Below, one piece after another: positions 16,535 through 25,237 of a stretch of DNA of 64,000 nt (the stretch's first letter is position 1; every line of letters begins with the position of its first letter). The stretch is from positions 372,001 through 436,000 of the forward strand of contig NZ_CP109090.1 of the NCBI RefSeq assembly GCF_035917575.1. The letters are read 5' to 3'. The stretch comes from Streptomyces sp. NBC_01788 (GTDB lineage Bacteria > Actinomycetota > Actinomycetes > Streptomycetales > Streptomycetaceae). Both the position numbers and the translations under genes were made by a program. The notes under the pieces were generated by a model, which was given only the letters and a program-made list of their open reading frames with translations, ran no database searches and had not been told where the DNA came from.

Positions 16535-16597
16535 TTCACGGACAGCCGCAGTATCGTGCTTTTCATGTACAGATCAAAAGATGATAATGCGCTGGGT

Positions 16598-17266
16598 ATG
16601 AACGTCTTTGATCGCGTCAAGTGGCGGACAGTCGCCGCCCTCACCCTTGTCACTCTCACAGTCGGCGCGTGCGACTCGGGCACGGACGCTCCGGAGAAGA
16701 GGAGCGCGCCCGGCCCCTCCGTGATCGCCCCCGGTAAGCCCGGTGAGCCCGCCCGGACCTTGTCCGCCGCGGACGCCGCCAAGGAGATTCCCGACGACTC
16801 CCCCAACGCGGCGGACTTCGAGTACGTCCAGATGATGATCGTCCACCACGGCCAGGCGCTGGACATGACCGAACTGGCCCCGCACCGGGCGAAGTCGGCC
16901 AATGTGAAGCGGATGGCCTCCCGCATCGCCGCGGGCCAGGGGCCTGAAATCGACGCCATGAAGGGGTGGTTGGAGAACCATGGCGGAAAGCGGCGCACGA
17001 GTGGCGGCGCGGGCTCGTCGCACCACCACGACCATGCCACGATGCCCGGCATGGCCACCGAGGCCCAACTGACGCAGCTTCGCGCGGCGCGGGGCGCGGC
17101 CTTCGACGAGCTGTTCCTGAAACTCATGACCGCGCACCACTACGGGGCGATCACCATGGCCACCTCGGTGCTCTCGGACGGCAACAACGTACAGGTCGAG
17201 GAGATGGCGAACGAAGTGATCGCCCAGCAGACCAGCGAGATCAGCCGGATGCGTGAGATGCCCTGA
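16598..17266 (+). CDS. DUF305 lipoprotein
   Basis: 222 residues from the ATG at 16598, chosen because it puts a lipoprotein signal (VAALTLVTLTVGAC) at the N-terminus; an ATG at 16565 only adds a polar tail. The mature protein has two DUF305 helical units: FEYVQMMIVHHGQALDMTE and FLKLMTAHHYGAITMATSV. Each carries the HH pair and Met residues of this ferritin-like fold. The linker SSHHHDHATMPGM is also rich in His and Met. Such proteins sit on the outside of the membrane and are often linked to copper, which the His/Met content supports. Confidence 0.88.
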   Translation: MNVFDRVKWRTVAALTLVTLTVGACDSGTDAPEKRSAPGPSVIAPGKPGEPARTLSAADAAKEIPDDSPNAADFEYVQMMIVHHGQALDMTELAPHRAKSANVKRMASRIAAGQGPEIDAMKGWLENHGGKRRTSGGAGSSHHHDHATMPGMATEAQLTQLRAARGAAFDELFLKLMTAHHYGAITMATSVLSDGNNVQVEEMANEVIAQQTSEISRMREMP

Positions 17267-17415
17267 CGCTCGGCGCGGCGTCCCGCGGGCCACTCGGCGG
17301 CGCGATGGGCGACCGCAGTCGCCTCGCGACCGCCGGGCGGCGCGGCAGGGGCCCCTGTGCTCCAGGCCGTGGCCCGGCCCTGGGCGGCCCGGCCCGCCTG
17401 CGGGTGACATCTGCT

Positions 17416-17453
17416 CGAGGCGCCGCCGCCGCACAGCATGCGGCGGCGCCTCG
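17416..17453. terminator. Strong hairpin terminator
   Basis: A perfect 14-base stem (CGAGGCGCCGCCGC / GCGGCGGCGCCTCG) with a ten-base loop. It lies 150 bases after the DUF305 gene and just before the AraC-type regulator gene. Confidence 0.7.
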
Positions 17454-17501
17454 GCGTGATGCCGCGGTGGCGGGAATACGGTGATGAGTTATGTTCCCGC
17501 C

Positions 17502-18440
17502 ATGCACACCGTCGCCGTCCTGGCGCTGGATCAGGTGATTCCCTTCGACCTGTCCACGCCGATCGAGGTCTTCTCCCGTACTCGGCTCCCCGACGGGCGC
17601 CCCGGCTACCAGGTCCGCGTGTGCGCCGAGCGACCCGAGGTCGACGCCGGCACCTTCACCCTCCGCGCGCATCGCACCCTCGACGGCCTCAGGGGTGCGG
17701 ACACAGTCATCGTGCCGGGCACGGCCGCCCCCACCGCACCGCTCACGCCCGAGGTCCGCGAGGCGCTGCTGGCGGCCGCCGCGGACGGCACCCGGATCGC
17801 GTCGATCTGCACGGGCACCTTCCCGCTGGCCGCCACCGGCCTCCTCGACGGACTGCGCGCCACGACGCACTGGCTGGCCGCGGACCTGCTGGCCGCGCTG
17901 TATCCGAAGGTGACGGTCGACCCCGACGTGCTGTACGTCGACAACGGCCGGCTCCTCACCTCCGCGGGCGCCGCCGCAGGCCTCGACCTGTGTCTGCACA
18001 TGATCCGCGGCGACTACGGTTCGGCGGTGGCCGCCGACGCCGCCCGGCTCTCCGTCATGCCGCTCGAGCGGGAGGGCGGACAGGCACAGTTCATCGTCCA
18101 CGACCACGCGCCCACACCGCAGGGTTCCTCCTTCGAACCGCTGCTCGCCTGGCTCCAGGACAACCTGGACCGGAACCTGACCGTCGCCGACATGGCCGCG
18201 CACGCCGGCGTCAGCACCCGCACCCTCATGCGCCGCTTCCGCGAGCAGACCGGGACAAGCCCGCTGCAATGGCTGCACCGGGCGCGCGTCCGGCAGGCCC
18301 AGCACCTGCTGGAGACCACCCGGCATCCGGTGGAGCGGATCGCGGGGCAGGTCGGGTTCGGCTCGCCCACGGCGTTCCGCGACCGCTTCAAGCGGACGAC
18401 GGGCGTCAGCCCACAGGCGTACCGCCGCACATTCAGTTGA
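17502..18440 (+). CDS. GlxA/FtrA-type AraC-family regulator (DJ-1 domain)
   Basis: 312 residues from the ATG at 17502, which gives the usual family start MHTVAVLALDQVIPFDLSTP; an ATG at 17484 is also possible. Residues 1-190 form a DJ-1/PfpI domain with the nucleophile-elbow-like ASICTGTFPLAATGLLDG. The C-terminal 100 residues hold the double HTH: VADMAAHAGVSTRTLMRRF and IAGQVGFGSPTAFRDRFKR. Such proteins activate nearby metabolic genes. The PhzF gene follows after 44 bases and may be its target. Confidence 0.9.
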   Translation: MHTVAVLALDQVIPFDLSTPIEVFSRTRLPDGRPGYQVRVCAERPEVDAGTFTLRAHRTLDGLRGADTVIVPGTAAPTAPLTPEVREALLAAAADGTRIASICTGTFPLAATGLLDGLRATTHWLAADLLAALYPKVTVDPDVLYVDNGRLLTSAGAAAGLDLCLHMIRGDYGSAVAADAARLSVMPLEREGGQAQFIVHDHAPTPQGSSFEPLLAWLQDNLDRNLTVADMAAHAGVSTRTLMRRFREQTGTSPLQWLHRARVRQAQHLLETTRHPVERIAGQVGFGSPTAFRDRFKRTTGVSPQAYRRTFS

Positions 18441-18484
18441 CGTCGAACAGGAATAGCCGCGACCTGCCTCGTGTTCCCGCGCAC

Positions 18485-19360
18485 ATGACGACGAACGCGC
18501 CGCGGCCCGAGGTGCTGCGCTACACCGCCTTCTCCGGCGACCCCGACGGCGGAAACCCCGCCGGTGTGGTTCTGGACGCCGCCGCCCTGGACGACAGTGA
18601 CATGCTGGCCATCGCCGCCGGCCTCGGGTACTCGGAGTCCGCCTTCCTGACCGCGCCTCCGGAGGACCTGGACGGCTCGGAGGGACGGGCCTACAGCATC
18701 CGTTACTTCAGCCCCAAGGCCGAGGTGCCGTTCTGCGGGCACGCCACCGTCGCGACCGCCGTCGCGCTCGCCGAGCGGACCGGTCCCGGGAAGCTCCTGT
18801 TCGCCACGCGAGCCGGCACCGTGCCGGTGGAGGTGGCCGAGGAGGGCGGGACGGTCAGGGCCACACTCACCAGCGTCGAGCCGCACATCGACGAGATCGG
18901 TCCCGCCGACCTCGCGGAGGCGCTCGCCGCGCTCGGCTGGCCGGCCGCCGACCTCGACCCGGCCTTCCCGCCCCGTATCGCATTCGCCGGTGCCCGCCAT
19001 CTCGTGCTCGGGGCGGCGACCCGCGCGCGCCTGGCGGATCTCGCGTACGACTTCCAGCGGCTCGAAGCTCTGATGCACCGCCTTGACCTGACCACACTTC
19101 AGTTGGTGTGGCGGAAGTCGCCCGCCGTCTTCCATGTCCGTGACCCGTTCCCCGTCGGCGGCGTCGTCGAGGACCCGGCGACCGGCGCCGCGGCCGCCGC
19201 GTTCGGCGCGTACGCCCGTGAGCTCGGCCTGGTCCCCGAGGACGCCGTCCTCACCCTGCATCAGGGTGAGGACCTGGGCCGCCCCGGCGAACTCACGGTG
19301 ACGCTGCGCGCGGGTGACCCGCGCGTCCGTGTCGGCGGCACGGGAGTCCGCATCGGCTAG
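18485..19360 (+). CDS. PhzF-family isomerase-like protein
   Basis: 291 residues with the PhzF fold of two similar halves. The catalytic Glu is E51 (LGYSESAFLT). FCGHATVATAVAL and EDPATGAAAAAFGAYAREL are the two other family motifs. PhzF in Pseudomonas isomerises a phenazine precursor, but no other phenazine genes are present here, so the reaction is unknown. It is convergent with the nitrilase gene, with only 15 bases between the stops. Confidence 0.9.
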   Translation: MTTNAPRPEVLRYTAFSGDPDGGNPAGVVLDAAALDDSDMLAIAAGLGYSESAFLTAPPEDLDGSEGRAYSIRYFSPKAEVPFCGHATVATAVALAERTGPGKLLFATRAGTVPVEVAEEGGTVRATLTSVEPHIDEIGPADLAEALAALGWPAADLDPAFPPRIAFAGARHLVLGAATRARLADLAYDFQRLEALMHRLDLTTLQLVWRKSPAVFHVRDPFPVGGVVEDPATGAAAAAFGAYARELGLVPEDAVLTLHQGEDLGRPGELTVTLRAGDPRVRVGGTGVRIG

Positions 19361-19375
19361 CTGGGCGGTCGCCCG

Positions 19376-20347
19376 TCAGGTACTGGTGACGGTGGTGCGG
19401 CGGGCCGACTCGTCGACATGGAGGGTGAACACGTCGGGGCGCGCGTAGTGGCCGGTGGGGTCGAAGTCGAAGCGTGCGCGTGTGAGGTCGTCGAGGTCCA
19501 GTTCGGCGGTCAGGATGCCCTCGCTGCCGCGCAGCGGGCCGGCGAGGACCTCTCCGAGCGGGGAGACGATGACGGAGCCGCCGCCGATCAGGACGGTGTC
19601 GGGCGCGTCGCCCTGTACGGGGTGGAGGTCGTCGGGCAGGGCTTCGCGGCGCAGGTACTGGCCGGCGCTGAGGACGAAGCAGCGGCCCTCCAGGGCGATG
19701 TGCCGCATGCTCGCCTGCCAGGCGTCGCGGTCGTCCACGGTCGGCGCGCACCACAGGTCGACGCCCTTGGCGTACATGGCCGTACGGAACAGCGGCATGT
19801 AGTTCTCCCAGCAGATGGCGGCGCCGATGCGGGCGCTGCCGGTGTCGACGACCGGGAGGGTGGAACCGTCGCCCTGACCCCACAGGTAGCGTTCGGCGGC
19901 GGTCGGCATGAGCTTGCGGTGCAGGCCCAGGTAGCCCTCGGGGCCGAAGAACAGGGCGACGCAGTAGAGGGTGCCGCCCTGGCGTTCGACGGCGCCGACC
20001 ACGGCGTGGCAGCCGAGCTCCCGGGTGAGGGCGGCCAGGGTGTCCGTCTCGGGGCCGGGGACGTCGATGGCGGCGGCGTGGTAGCGGCGGAAGAGTTCGC
20101 GGCCTGCCGGGGTGCGGCTGCCTACGGTGATGTCGAAGTCCAGGCCCTTGGGATAGCCGCCGAGGAACGCCTCGGGCAGGACGACGACCTCCGCGCCCCG
20201 GTCGCCGACGGCCTCCCGGATGAGTTCCTCGGCGCGTTTCAGCGCCGCCTGGGTGTCGAACAGCGGGGCGGCCGCCTGAACGACGGCGGCGGTCACGGTA
20301 CGGCGGGACTCGGGGGCCGCGGCAGTGGCGGAGGGCAGGGAAGTCAT
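19376..20347 (-). CDS. Nitrilase (carbon-nitrogen hydrolase)
   Basis: 323 residues. The Glu-Lys-Cys triad is complete: E59 (VVLPEAFLGGYPKG), K145 (GLHRKLMPT) and C179 (GAAICWENYMPL). The CWENYMP and FLGGYP signatures belong to true nitrilases, which convert nitriles to carboxylic acids and ammonia, rather than to amidases or ureidopropionases. The substrate is open. The gene reads leftward and its neighbours share no obvious pathway. Confidence 0.92.
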   Translation of the reverse strand: MTSLPSATAAAPESRRTVTAAVVQAAAPLFDTQAALKRAEELIREAVGDRGAEVVVLPEAFLGGYPKGLDFDITVGSRTPAGRELFRRYHAAAIDVPGPETDTLAALTRELGCHAVVGAVERQGGTLYCVALFFGPEGYLGLHRKLMPTAAERYLWGQGDGSTLPVVDTGSARIGAAICWENYMPLFRTAMYAKGVDLWCAPTVDDRDAWQASMRHIALEGRCFVLSAGQYLRREALPDDLHPVQGDAPDTVLIGGGSVIVSPLGEVLAGPLRGSEGILTAELDLDDLTRARFDFDPTGHYARPDVFTLHVDESARRTTVTST

Positions 20348-20438
20348 GGCACCGAGACTAGGACGAGCCGATCCGGCGACGCTCCCCCGAAGCGACGTAC
20401 CGGCCCGGCCGGTTCACGACGGACACGGGTCCACGCCG

Positions 20439-21254
20439 TCAAGGCTTGCGGCCGACCCCGCACCACATCGGCAGCTCGCCGGGAGACGGGCCACCCGCGG
20501 GGTCGGGATGCCATTCGGACAGCTGGACGACGCCGGGGTCGAGGAGTTCCGCGCCGTCGAAGAACCGGGTGACCTCGGCATGGGTGCGGGGCGTGGCTCC
20601 CGCGTGTTCGGCGGCCCGGTCGTTGTACACGCGCATCGACGCGGCAACCTCCTCCGCTCCGATGTCCGCGGCCGGGTGGGAGAGGACGATGTGGCTGCCG
20701 GGGGCGAGCGCGTCGAGGAGCCGTCGGACGATGCCGCGGGGGTCGTCGGCGTCCGGAACGTACTGCAGGACCGCCACGAGCATCAGGCCCACGGGCTGCG
20801 ACAGGTCCAGCGTCTCCCGCGCCGCCGTCAGGATGCGGTCCACGTCCCGCAGGTCCGCCTCCAGGTAGTCCGTCGCCCCTTGCTCGGTGCTGACCAGCAG
20901 CGCGCGGGCATGAGCGAGGACGATGGGATCGTTGTCGACGTAGACCACCCGGGCCCCGGGGTCGACGCGCTGCGCCACCTCGTGTGTGTTGTCGGCGGAC
21001 GGGATCCCGGTGCCGATGTCGAGGAACTGCCGGATCCCCGCCTCGCATGCCAACCGCCGCACCGCGCGTCCCAGGAAGGCCCGGTTGGCCCGGACCGCCG
21101 GAACGATCTTCGGGTTTGCCGCGGCGGCCAGTCGGGCCGCCTCCTGGTCGGCCGGGTAGTGGTCCTTGCCGCCCAGCCAGACGTTGTACACCCGCGCGGG
21201 ATGCGCCACCGAAGAGTTGACCGGCACCGTTCCACCCACCGAACGCTCGTCCAT
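20439..21254 (-). CDS. SAM-dependent methyltransferase (DUF574 type)
   Basis: 271 residues from the ATG at 21254, with GGGGAG nine bases upstream; a GTG two codons earlier is possible. It matches the actinomycete SAM methyltransferase family: HPARVYNVWLGGKDHYPAD, the SAM loop FLDIGTGIPSADNTHEVAQ, ARVVYVDNDPIVLAHARAL and LMLVAVLQYVPDADDPRGI. Streptomyces genomes carry many copies, often next to regulators, and their substrates are unknown. Confidence 0.92.
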   Translation of the reverse strand: MDERSVGGTVPVNSSVAHPARVYNVWLGGKDHYPADQEAARLAAAANPKIVPAVRANRAFLGRAVRRLACEAGIRQFLDIGTGIPSADNTHEVAQRVDPGARVVYVDNDPIVLAHARALLVSTEQGATDYLEADLRDVDRILTAARETLDLSQPVGLMLVAVLQYVPDADDPRGIVRRLLDALAPGSHIVLSHPAADIGAEEVAASMRVYNDRAAEHAGATPRTHAEVTRFFDGAELLDPGVVQLSEWHPDPAGGPSPGELPMWCGVGRKP

Positions 21255-21319
21255 CCCCACTCGCTCCCCTCACTTGCCCGGCCGGCTGCCCACCGTAGCG
21301 GACATAGGGCAACTGGCCG

Positions 21320-21612
21320 TTGTACGAGGACCCGTACTGCCCTGATCACATCGTCGACAAGGGCAGAGCGATCCTGTTGCGGCTTTGCGAGCGGGTCGAG
21401 GCCGAGCAGCCGTCGGACCTGGCGACCCTGTATGCGGTCACCCAGGCCGCGACGGAGGAGTTCAACCTGCGGGAGGCGGAGTTCGAGGCAGCCGGAAGTG
21501 AGTTCGAGACCGTCGCGCGGGAGGAGATCGCCGAGGACTTCTGGTTCGTCGCGTCGGCGTACGGCTTCACGAGGCGGATGTGGAGGAGCTGATCGCCACC
21601 CGGGACCGGTGA
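21320..21612 (+). pseudogene. Decayed DUF5713-family gene
   Basis: The segment encodes YEDPYCPDHIVDKGRAILLR through ARE and AEDFWFVASAYGFT, characteristic of the small DUF5713 family. The N-terminal 20 or so residues are missing: a stop lies 15 bases upstream of the first usable codon (TTG at 21320). One base is lost at about 21571, so the natural tail EADVEELIATRDR lies in another frame and ends at 21612. The gene is probably dead unless the base loss is an assembly error. The stretch 21613-21843 holds nothing I recognise. Confidence 0.65.
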
Positions 21613-21843
21613 GCGACGCACGCGGTGTGCCGGCCGGGCCGATGAGCGAGCTTCACCCGTTCGGCCCATTGGCCTGGTGCCGCCTCGCTCGCCGCGAGCT
21701 CTCCCGCGGGCCCGCCGGGGCACGCCCAGGCGCGTCCACTACGGCAGCGACGGCGGCATTCCTCGGCCGTTGTCGCCACACGACGGCACTCCATACTGGA
21801 GTGAAAGGGATGAATCATCCGTCGAGCTCGCGGAGGTGCAGGG

Positions 21844-23154
21844 ATGCACGACGACGCCGAGAACGACGAGGGTCCCGTCGAGGAGCCCGAGGTGTACGAC
21901 GAGGAGGAGGCCGAGGACTCCGACGAGTACGCCGAGTCCGGGTTGTACGACGAGGGCGATGAGGCGGAGGGCACCGGCGACGAGGACGCCCTCGTCCCCG
22001 GTGGCGGGGCCGATTCGGCGCCCGATGTCTTCCTCGACGTCCCTCTGCTGAAGGTCGACGAGATCGACCTGGACGTGGAGAACCTGCGGGCCCACGTCTC
22101 GCTCCAGGCCGAGGTGCTGGACCTGCTGAAGCTGAACGTGGGTGCCGACGTCGCCCTCGGGCGGGTGCACCTGGCCATCTCGGGCGTGGAGGCACAGGCG
22201 CAGCTCAAGGTGCGGCTCGACAACGTCGCGTTGATCATCAACCGGGTGCTCACCACCCTCGACCGCAACCCGCAAATCCTGGAGGAGCTGGCCCGGGGCG
22301 TCGGGTCGGCGGTGCAGGACGTCGGCGGCGGCGCCCGGCAGGCCGTCGGAGAACTGGGCAGCGGCGCGGGAAGGGCCGTCGAGGACGTGGGCCGGGGCGC
22401 GGGGGCGGCGGTGGAGGATGTCGGACGCGGAGCGGGCGGCGCCGTCCAGGACGTAGGCCGGGGCGCGGGGGCGGCGGTCGAGGACGTAGGCCGCGGCGCA
22501 GGCTCGGCAGTGGAGGACGTCGGCCAAAGCGCCGGGTCCGCCGTCCAGGACGTCGGACGCGGAGCAGGCGGCGCCGTCCAGGACGTAGGCCGGGGCGCAG
22601 GCTCAGCCGTGGAAGACGTCGGCCAGGGAGCGGGCGACGCCGTCGAGGACGTGGGCGGCGAGGCTGGGCACGCCGTGGAGGACGTCGGCCGCCGAGCAGG
22701 CCGGGCCGTGGGCGACGTCGGCGAGGACGTCGGCGGCGCGGCCCGGGAGAGCGGCCGGGTCGCCAGGCGCACCGCGGCGAAGGCGGAGGCCACCGCCGGT
22801 GACGCGGTCGGCACGGCAGGCGAGACGGCCGACAGGACCGCCGACACCACCCAGGCGACGCGTGGCACGACGCGACGGTCCGCCGAAGCCGCCGAGGACT
22901 CCGCGGAGGGTGCTCCGGCCACAGCGCGGAGCACCACGCGCGGTACCGCGTCGGCCGGGCACGGCGCGGCCCGGCGGGCGGGCGGGCCCGCACGGAGGGC
23001 CACCGGCGGAAGCGGCGGCACCGAGCGTGGCGGGGTCGCCCGGCCCCGCCGGCCCCGCCACGACGTCGGCGATGACGTCGGCCATGACGAGAAGCCGGCT
23101 CCGCCCCCGCCCACCCGCCGCCGCGCCCCGAAGCGGCGGGAGGAACCGCCTTGA
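21844..23154 (+). CDS. Protein with 13 eleven-residue amphipathic repeats
   Basis: 436 residues with a GGAGG site and ATG start. Residues 1-60 are very acidic. Residues 61-148 form a globular region (VFLDVPLLKVDEIDLDVENL, VLDLLKLNVGADVALGRVHL, RLDNVALIINRVLTTLD). Residues 152-294 are thirteen tandem 11-mers of the type GAGRAVEDVGR. The rest is Ala/Thr/Arg-rich and ends in a basic Pro-rich tail. The 11-residue period resembles apolipoprotein or LEA-type helices that lie on membranes or protect against drying. There is no signal peptide or membrane segment. Function is unknown; a structural or desiccation role is a guess. Confidence 0.75.
   Translation: MHDDAENDEGPVEEPEVYDEEEAEDSDEYAESGLYDEGDEAEGTGDEDALVPGGGADSAPDVFLDVPLLKVDEIDLDVENLRAHVSLQAEVLDLLKLNVGADVALGRVHLAISGVEAQAQLKVRLDNVALIINRVLTTLDRNPQILEELARGVGSAVQDVGGGARQAVGELGSGAGRAVEDVGRGAGAAVEDVGRGAGGAVQDVGRGAGAAVEDVGRGAGSAVEDVGQSAGSAVQDVGRGAGGAVQDVGRGAGSAVEDVGQGAGDAVEDVGGEAGHAVEDVGRRAGRAVGDVGEDVGGAARESGRVARRTAAKAEATAGDAVGTAGETADRTADTTQATRGTTRRSAEAAEDSAEGAPATARSTTRGTASAGHGAARRAGGPARRATGGSGGTERGGVARPRRPRHDVGDDVGHDEKPAPPPPTRRRAPKRREEPP
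22297..22725 (+). repeat. 33-bp tandem repeats encoding 11-residue units
   Basis: Thirteen in-frame units of 33 bases lie inside the gene at 21844. Consensus residues are G-A-G-x-A-V-[EQ]-D-V-G-R. Several neighbouring units are nearly identical at the DNA level, which suggests recent duplication. Copy number changes would keep the frame. Confidence 0.9.
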
Positions 23155-23505
23155 ACGGCCGGCAGCCGAGGGTCCGGCAACGCCGCCACCGGGCCGACGA
23201 GTCACTCCCCCGCCGGGCGCGGCTCCGGTAGGGAATCCTCCGAGCCGGACATCTCGTTCGAGGCGACCGTCCGCGGTGACCGTCTCCGTTTCGAGGAGGA
23301 ACCACGAACGGCCGTCGGTTTCCCCGGTTCCGGCGAACGGGAATCGTCGTCCGTCAGCGAGCGGACCAACCTCCCCGACAGGGTCACACCCGGCCAGGAG
23401 TACCGTGACGTCCTCGTCAACTACCGTCTCGCCACCCGTCTGACCCGTGGCACGCAGCGCGACCCGGACCACGGAGGCGACGACAGCGACACGCACGGCC
23501 GGTGA
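23155..23505 (+). pseudogene. Start-less ORF directly after the repeat protein, same frame
   Basis: After the TGA at 23152-23154 the same frame stays open for 116 codons to a stop at 23503-23505. From 23248 it looks like real protein: DISFEATVRGDRLRFEEEP, SERTNLPDRV, PGQEYRDVLVNYRLATRLT. Most third codon positions are G or C. The frame contains no ATG, GTG or TTG, and a CTG occurs only near its end, so it cannot start normally. Either a start was lost, a frameshift hides it, or the TGA is read through. I recognise the layout as a small Streptomyces hypothetical but cannot name it. Confidence 0.5.
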
Positions 23506-24061
23506 TCAGAAGGCCGGCCGGAGGCGCGGGCACCGGTCCGGCACCGTCCGGCTGCACTCTCGTCAGGTCGACGACCGTGCGGGCTTGTCCGGCCATGACC
23601 CGCTGCGCCAGGTTTACGCCCTCGGCAGGCCACCCGGCAGCCGTCCGCCCAAGCGGGTGCGACCTGGTTCTGGGCGCGCCGACGTCAGGCGGTCTGCCCT
23701 TGTTTCCGGCCGAGTTCGGGGCGCCGCTCCTTGTCCTTCCGCGGCCGCCGCTCGCCAACGCGTCGGACTATAGACGCGTACCGAAAGGACGAGCAAGCTC
23801 AACTGGGCCCGGCCGCCCGTGTACAGGCGCCCGGCGCACCGGACGTAGTGGGAACTCGACTGTGCCGCAGACAAGGCAGATGATCACAATGCGGCAGCAA
23901 CAAGCCACGATAGGTCGCCGATCACTTGACTACCGGACGTCGCACACGGTTGGCTCCGGCTCAACGAGAGCCAACCGCCCGTTCGTACGTCCGCAGGCCC
24001 TCCGCCCCGTTCCGTCCCCGTTTGCTACATGCTCGGCCGCACAGTGAGGTGCCTCACCCTC
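23506..24061. other. Gap without a convincing gene
   Basis: Codon composition and motifs support no protein here. The only clear structure is a perfect seven-base dyad, ACGCGTC-N8-GACGCGT, at 23758-23779 with ACTATA at its centre, possibly an operator. The last 150 bases probably hold the promoter of the binding-protein gene. Confidence 0.5.
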
Positions 24062-25069
24062 ATGAAGACCCCTCCCCCGCTCACGTACCGCAGATCCGCT
24101 CCCGGCACCGCCGTGACGGCCGCGGTCGCCGTCTGCCTGCTCCTGGCCGGCTGCTCCGGCTCCGACGGCTCCGACTCCGGGCAAGGCTCGCGGGGGTCCG
24201 GCGGGTCCGGACTCAAGGTCGCCATGGTCACCCACGGGGCCGAGGGGGACGCCTTCTGGGAACTGGTCCGCAGGGGTGCCGAGGTGGCCGCCGCGAAGGA
24301 CGGCATCGAGCTGACGTACGTGAGCGACCCCGAACCCGCCCAGCAGGCGGAGCTGGTGCGGGACGCGATCCGGGACGGAGTCGACGGTATCGCGCTGACC
24401 CTGGCCAAGCCGGACGCGATGAAGGGGCCGATCGCGGAGGCCAAGGCGGCGGGCATCCCCGTGGTCGGGATCAACTCCGGTATCAGCGCCTGGCGTTCCA
24501 GCGGTGCGCTGCAGTACTTCGGCCAGGACGACAGCGTCGCGGGCCGGGCCGTCGGGGACAAGCTGGACGCCTTGGGGGCCAAGCACGCCCTGTGCGTCAT
24601 CCACGAGCGGGGCAACGTCGGCCTGGAGGCACGCTGCGCCGGCGTGAAGAAGGCCTTCGACGGCAGGACCGACATGGTCTACAGCGACGGCACCGACATG
24701 GACGCGCTGACCGAATCCATCGCCGCCCGGCTGCGGTTGGACCCCAACATCGACGAAGTGGTCACCAACGGAGCACAGTTCGCGCTGGCCGCAGTCAAGT
24801 CCGTGCACAAAGCGGGCAGCAGGGCGCACGTCGCCACCTTCGACCTGAACAAGGACCTGGTCAAGGCGGTTCAGGCCGGAGACGTGCAGTTCGCGGTTGA
24901 CCAGCAGCCCTATCTGCAGGGCTACCTCGCGGTCGACGCGCTCTGGCTCCACAAGTCCAACGGCAATATCAGTGGCGGCGGCGTCGAACCGGTGCTCACC
25001 GGTCCCGCCTTCGTGACCAAGTCGAACGTCGCGTCGGTGGCCAAGCTGGCCGCCAACGGCACGCGCTGA
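24062..25069 (+). CDS. Periplasmic-type (sugar) substrate-binding lipoprotein
   Basis: 335 residues from the ATG at 24062, with GAGGTG upstream. A lipoprotein signal (AVAVCLLLAGC) is followed by a Gly/Ser linker and a type 1 periplasmic-binding fold: KVAMVTHGAEGDAFWELVRR, DGVDGIALTLAKPDAMKG, VVGINSGISAWRSSGALQYF, FGQDDSVAGRAVGDKLDAL and ATFDLNKDLVKAVQAGDV. These families bind sugars or autoinducer-like molecules, usually for an ABC importer, but no ABC subunits are in the window. The next gene, 168 bases on, is the sensor kinase of a conservon, so this protein may deliver a ligand to that receptor instead of feeding transport. Confidence 0.88.
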   Translation: MKTPPPLTYRRSAPGTAVTAAVAVCLLLAGCSGSDGSDSGQGSRGSGGSGLKVAMVTHGAEGDAFWELVRRGAEVAAAKDGIELTYVSDPEPAQQAELVRDAIRDGVDGIALTLAKPDAMKGPIAEAKAAGIPVVGINSGISAWRSSGALQYFGQDDSVAGRAVGDKLDALGAKHALCVIHERGNVGLEARCAGVKKAFDGRTDMVYSDGTDMDALTESIAARLRLDPNIDEVVTNGAQFALAAVKSVHKAGSRAHVATFDLNKDLVKAVQAGDVQFAVDQQPYLQGYLAVDALWLHKSNGNISGGGVEPVLTGPAFVTKSNVASVAKLAANGTR

Positions 25070-25237
25070 GGCAATGCCGTGCACAGGGCGCCGGTGACAT
25101 GACGACACCGTCCTTCTCCGTCCGCCCGGTCGCCCGCGCGGACGGCATCCCCCGTGCCTCCCGTCCCTTCCCGGACGCGCCACTACCCCGCCCTCTCGTC
25201 ACCCCATCCCTGCCTCCCCGCAGATCGCTCTAGGACG

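Noticed and set aside
18485..19360. Phenazine biosynthetic cluster
   Set aside because: PhzF-type proteins are widespread and no other phz genes are present near either copy.
22297..22725. CRISPR-like regular repeats
   Set aside because: Units are contiguous 33-mers inside a coding frame, with no spacers and no cas genes.
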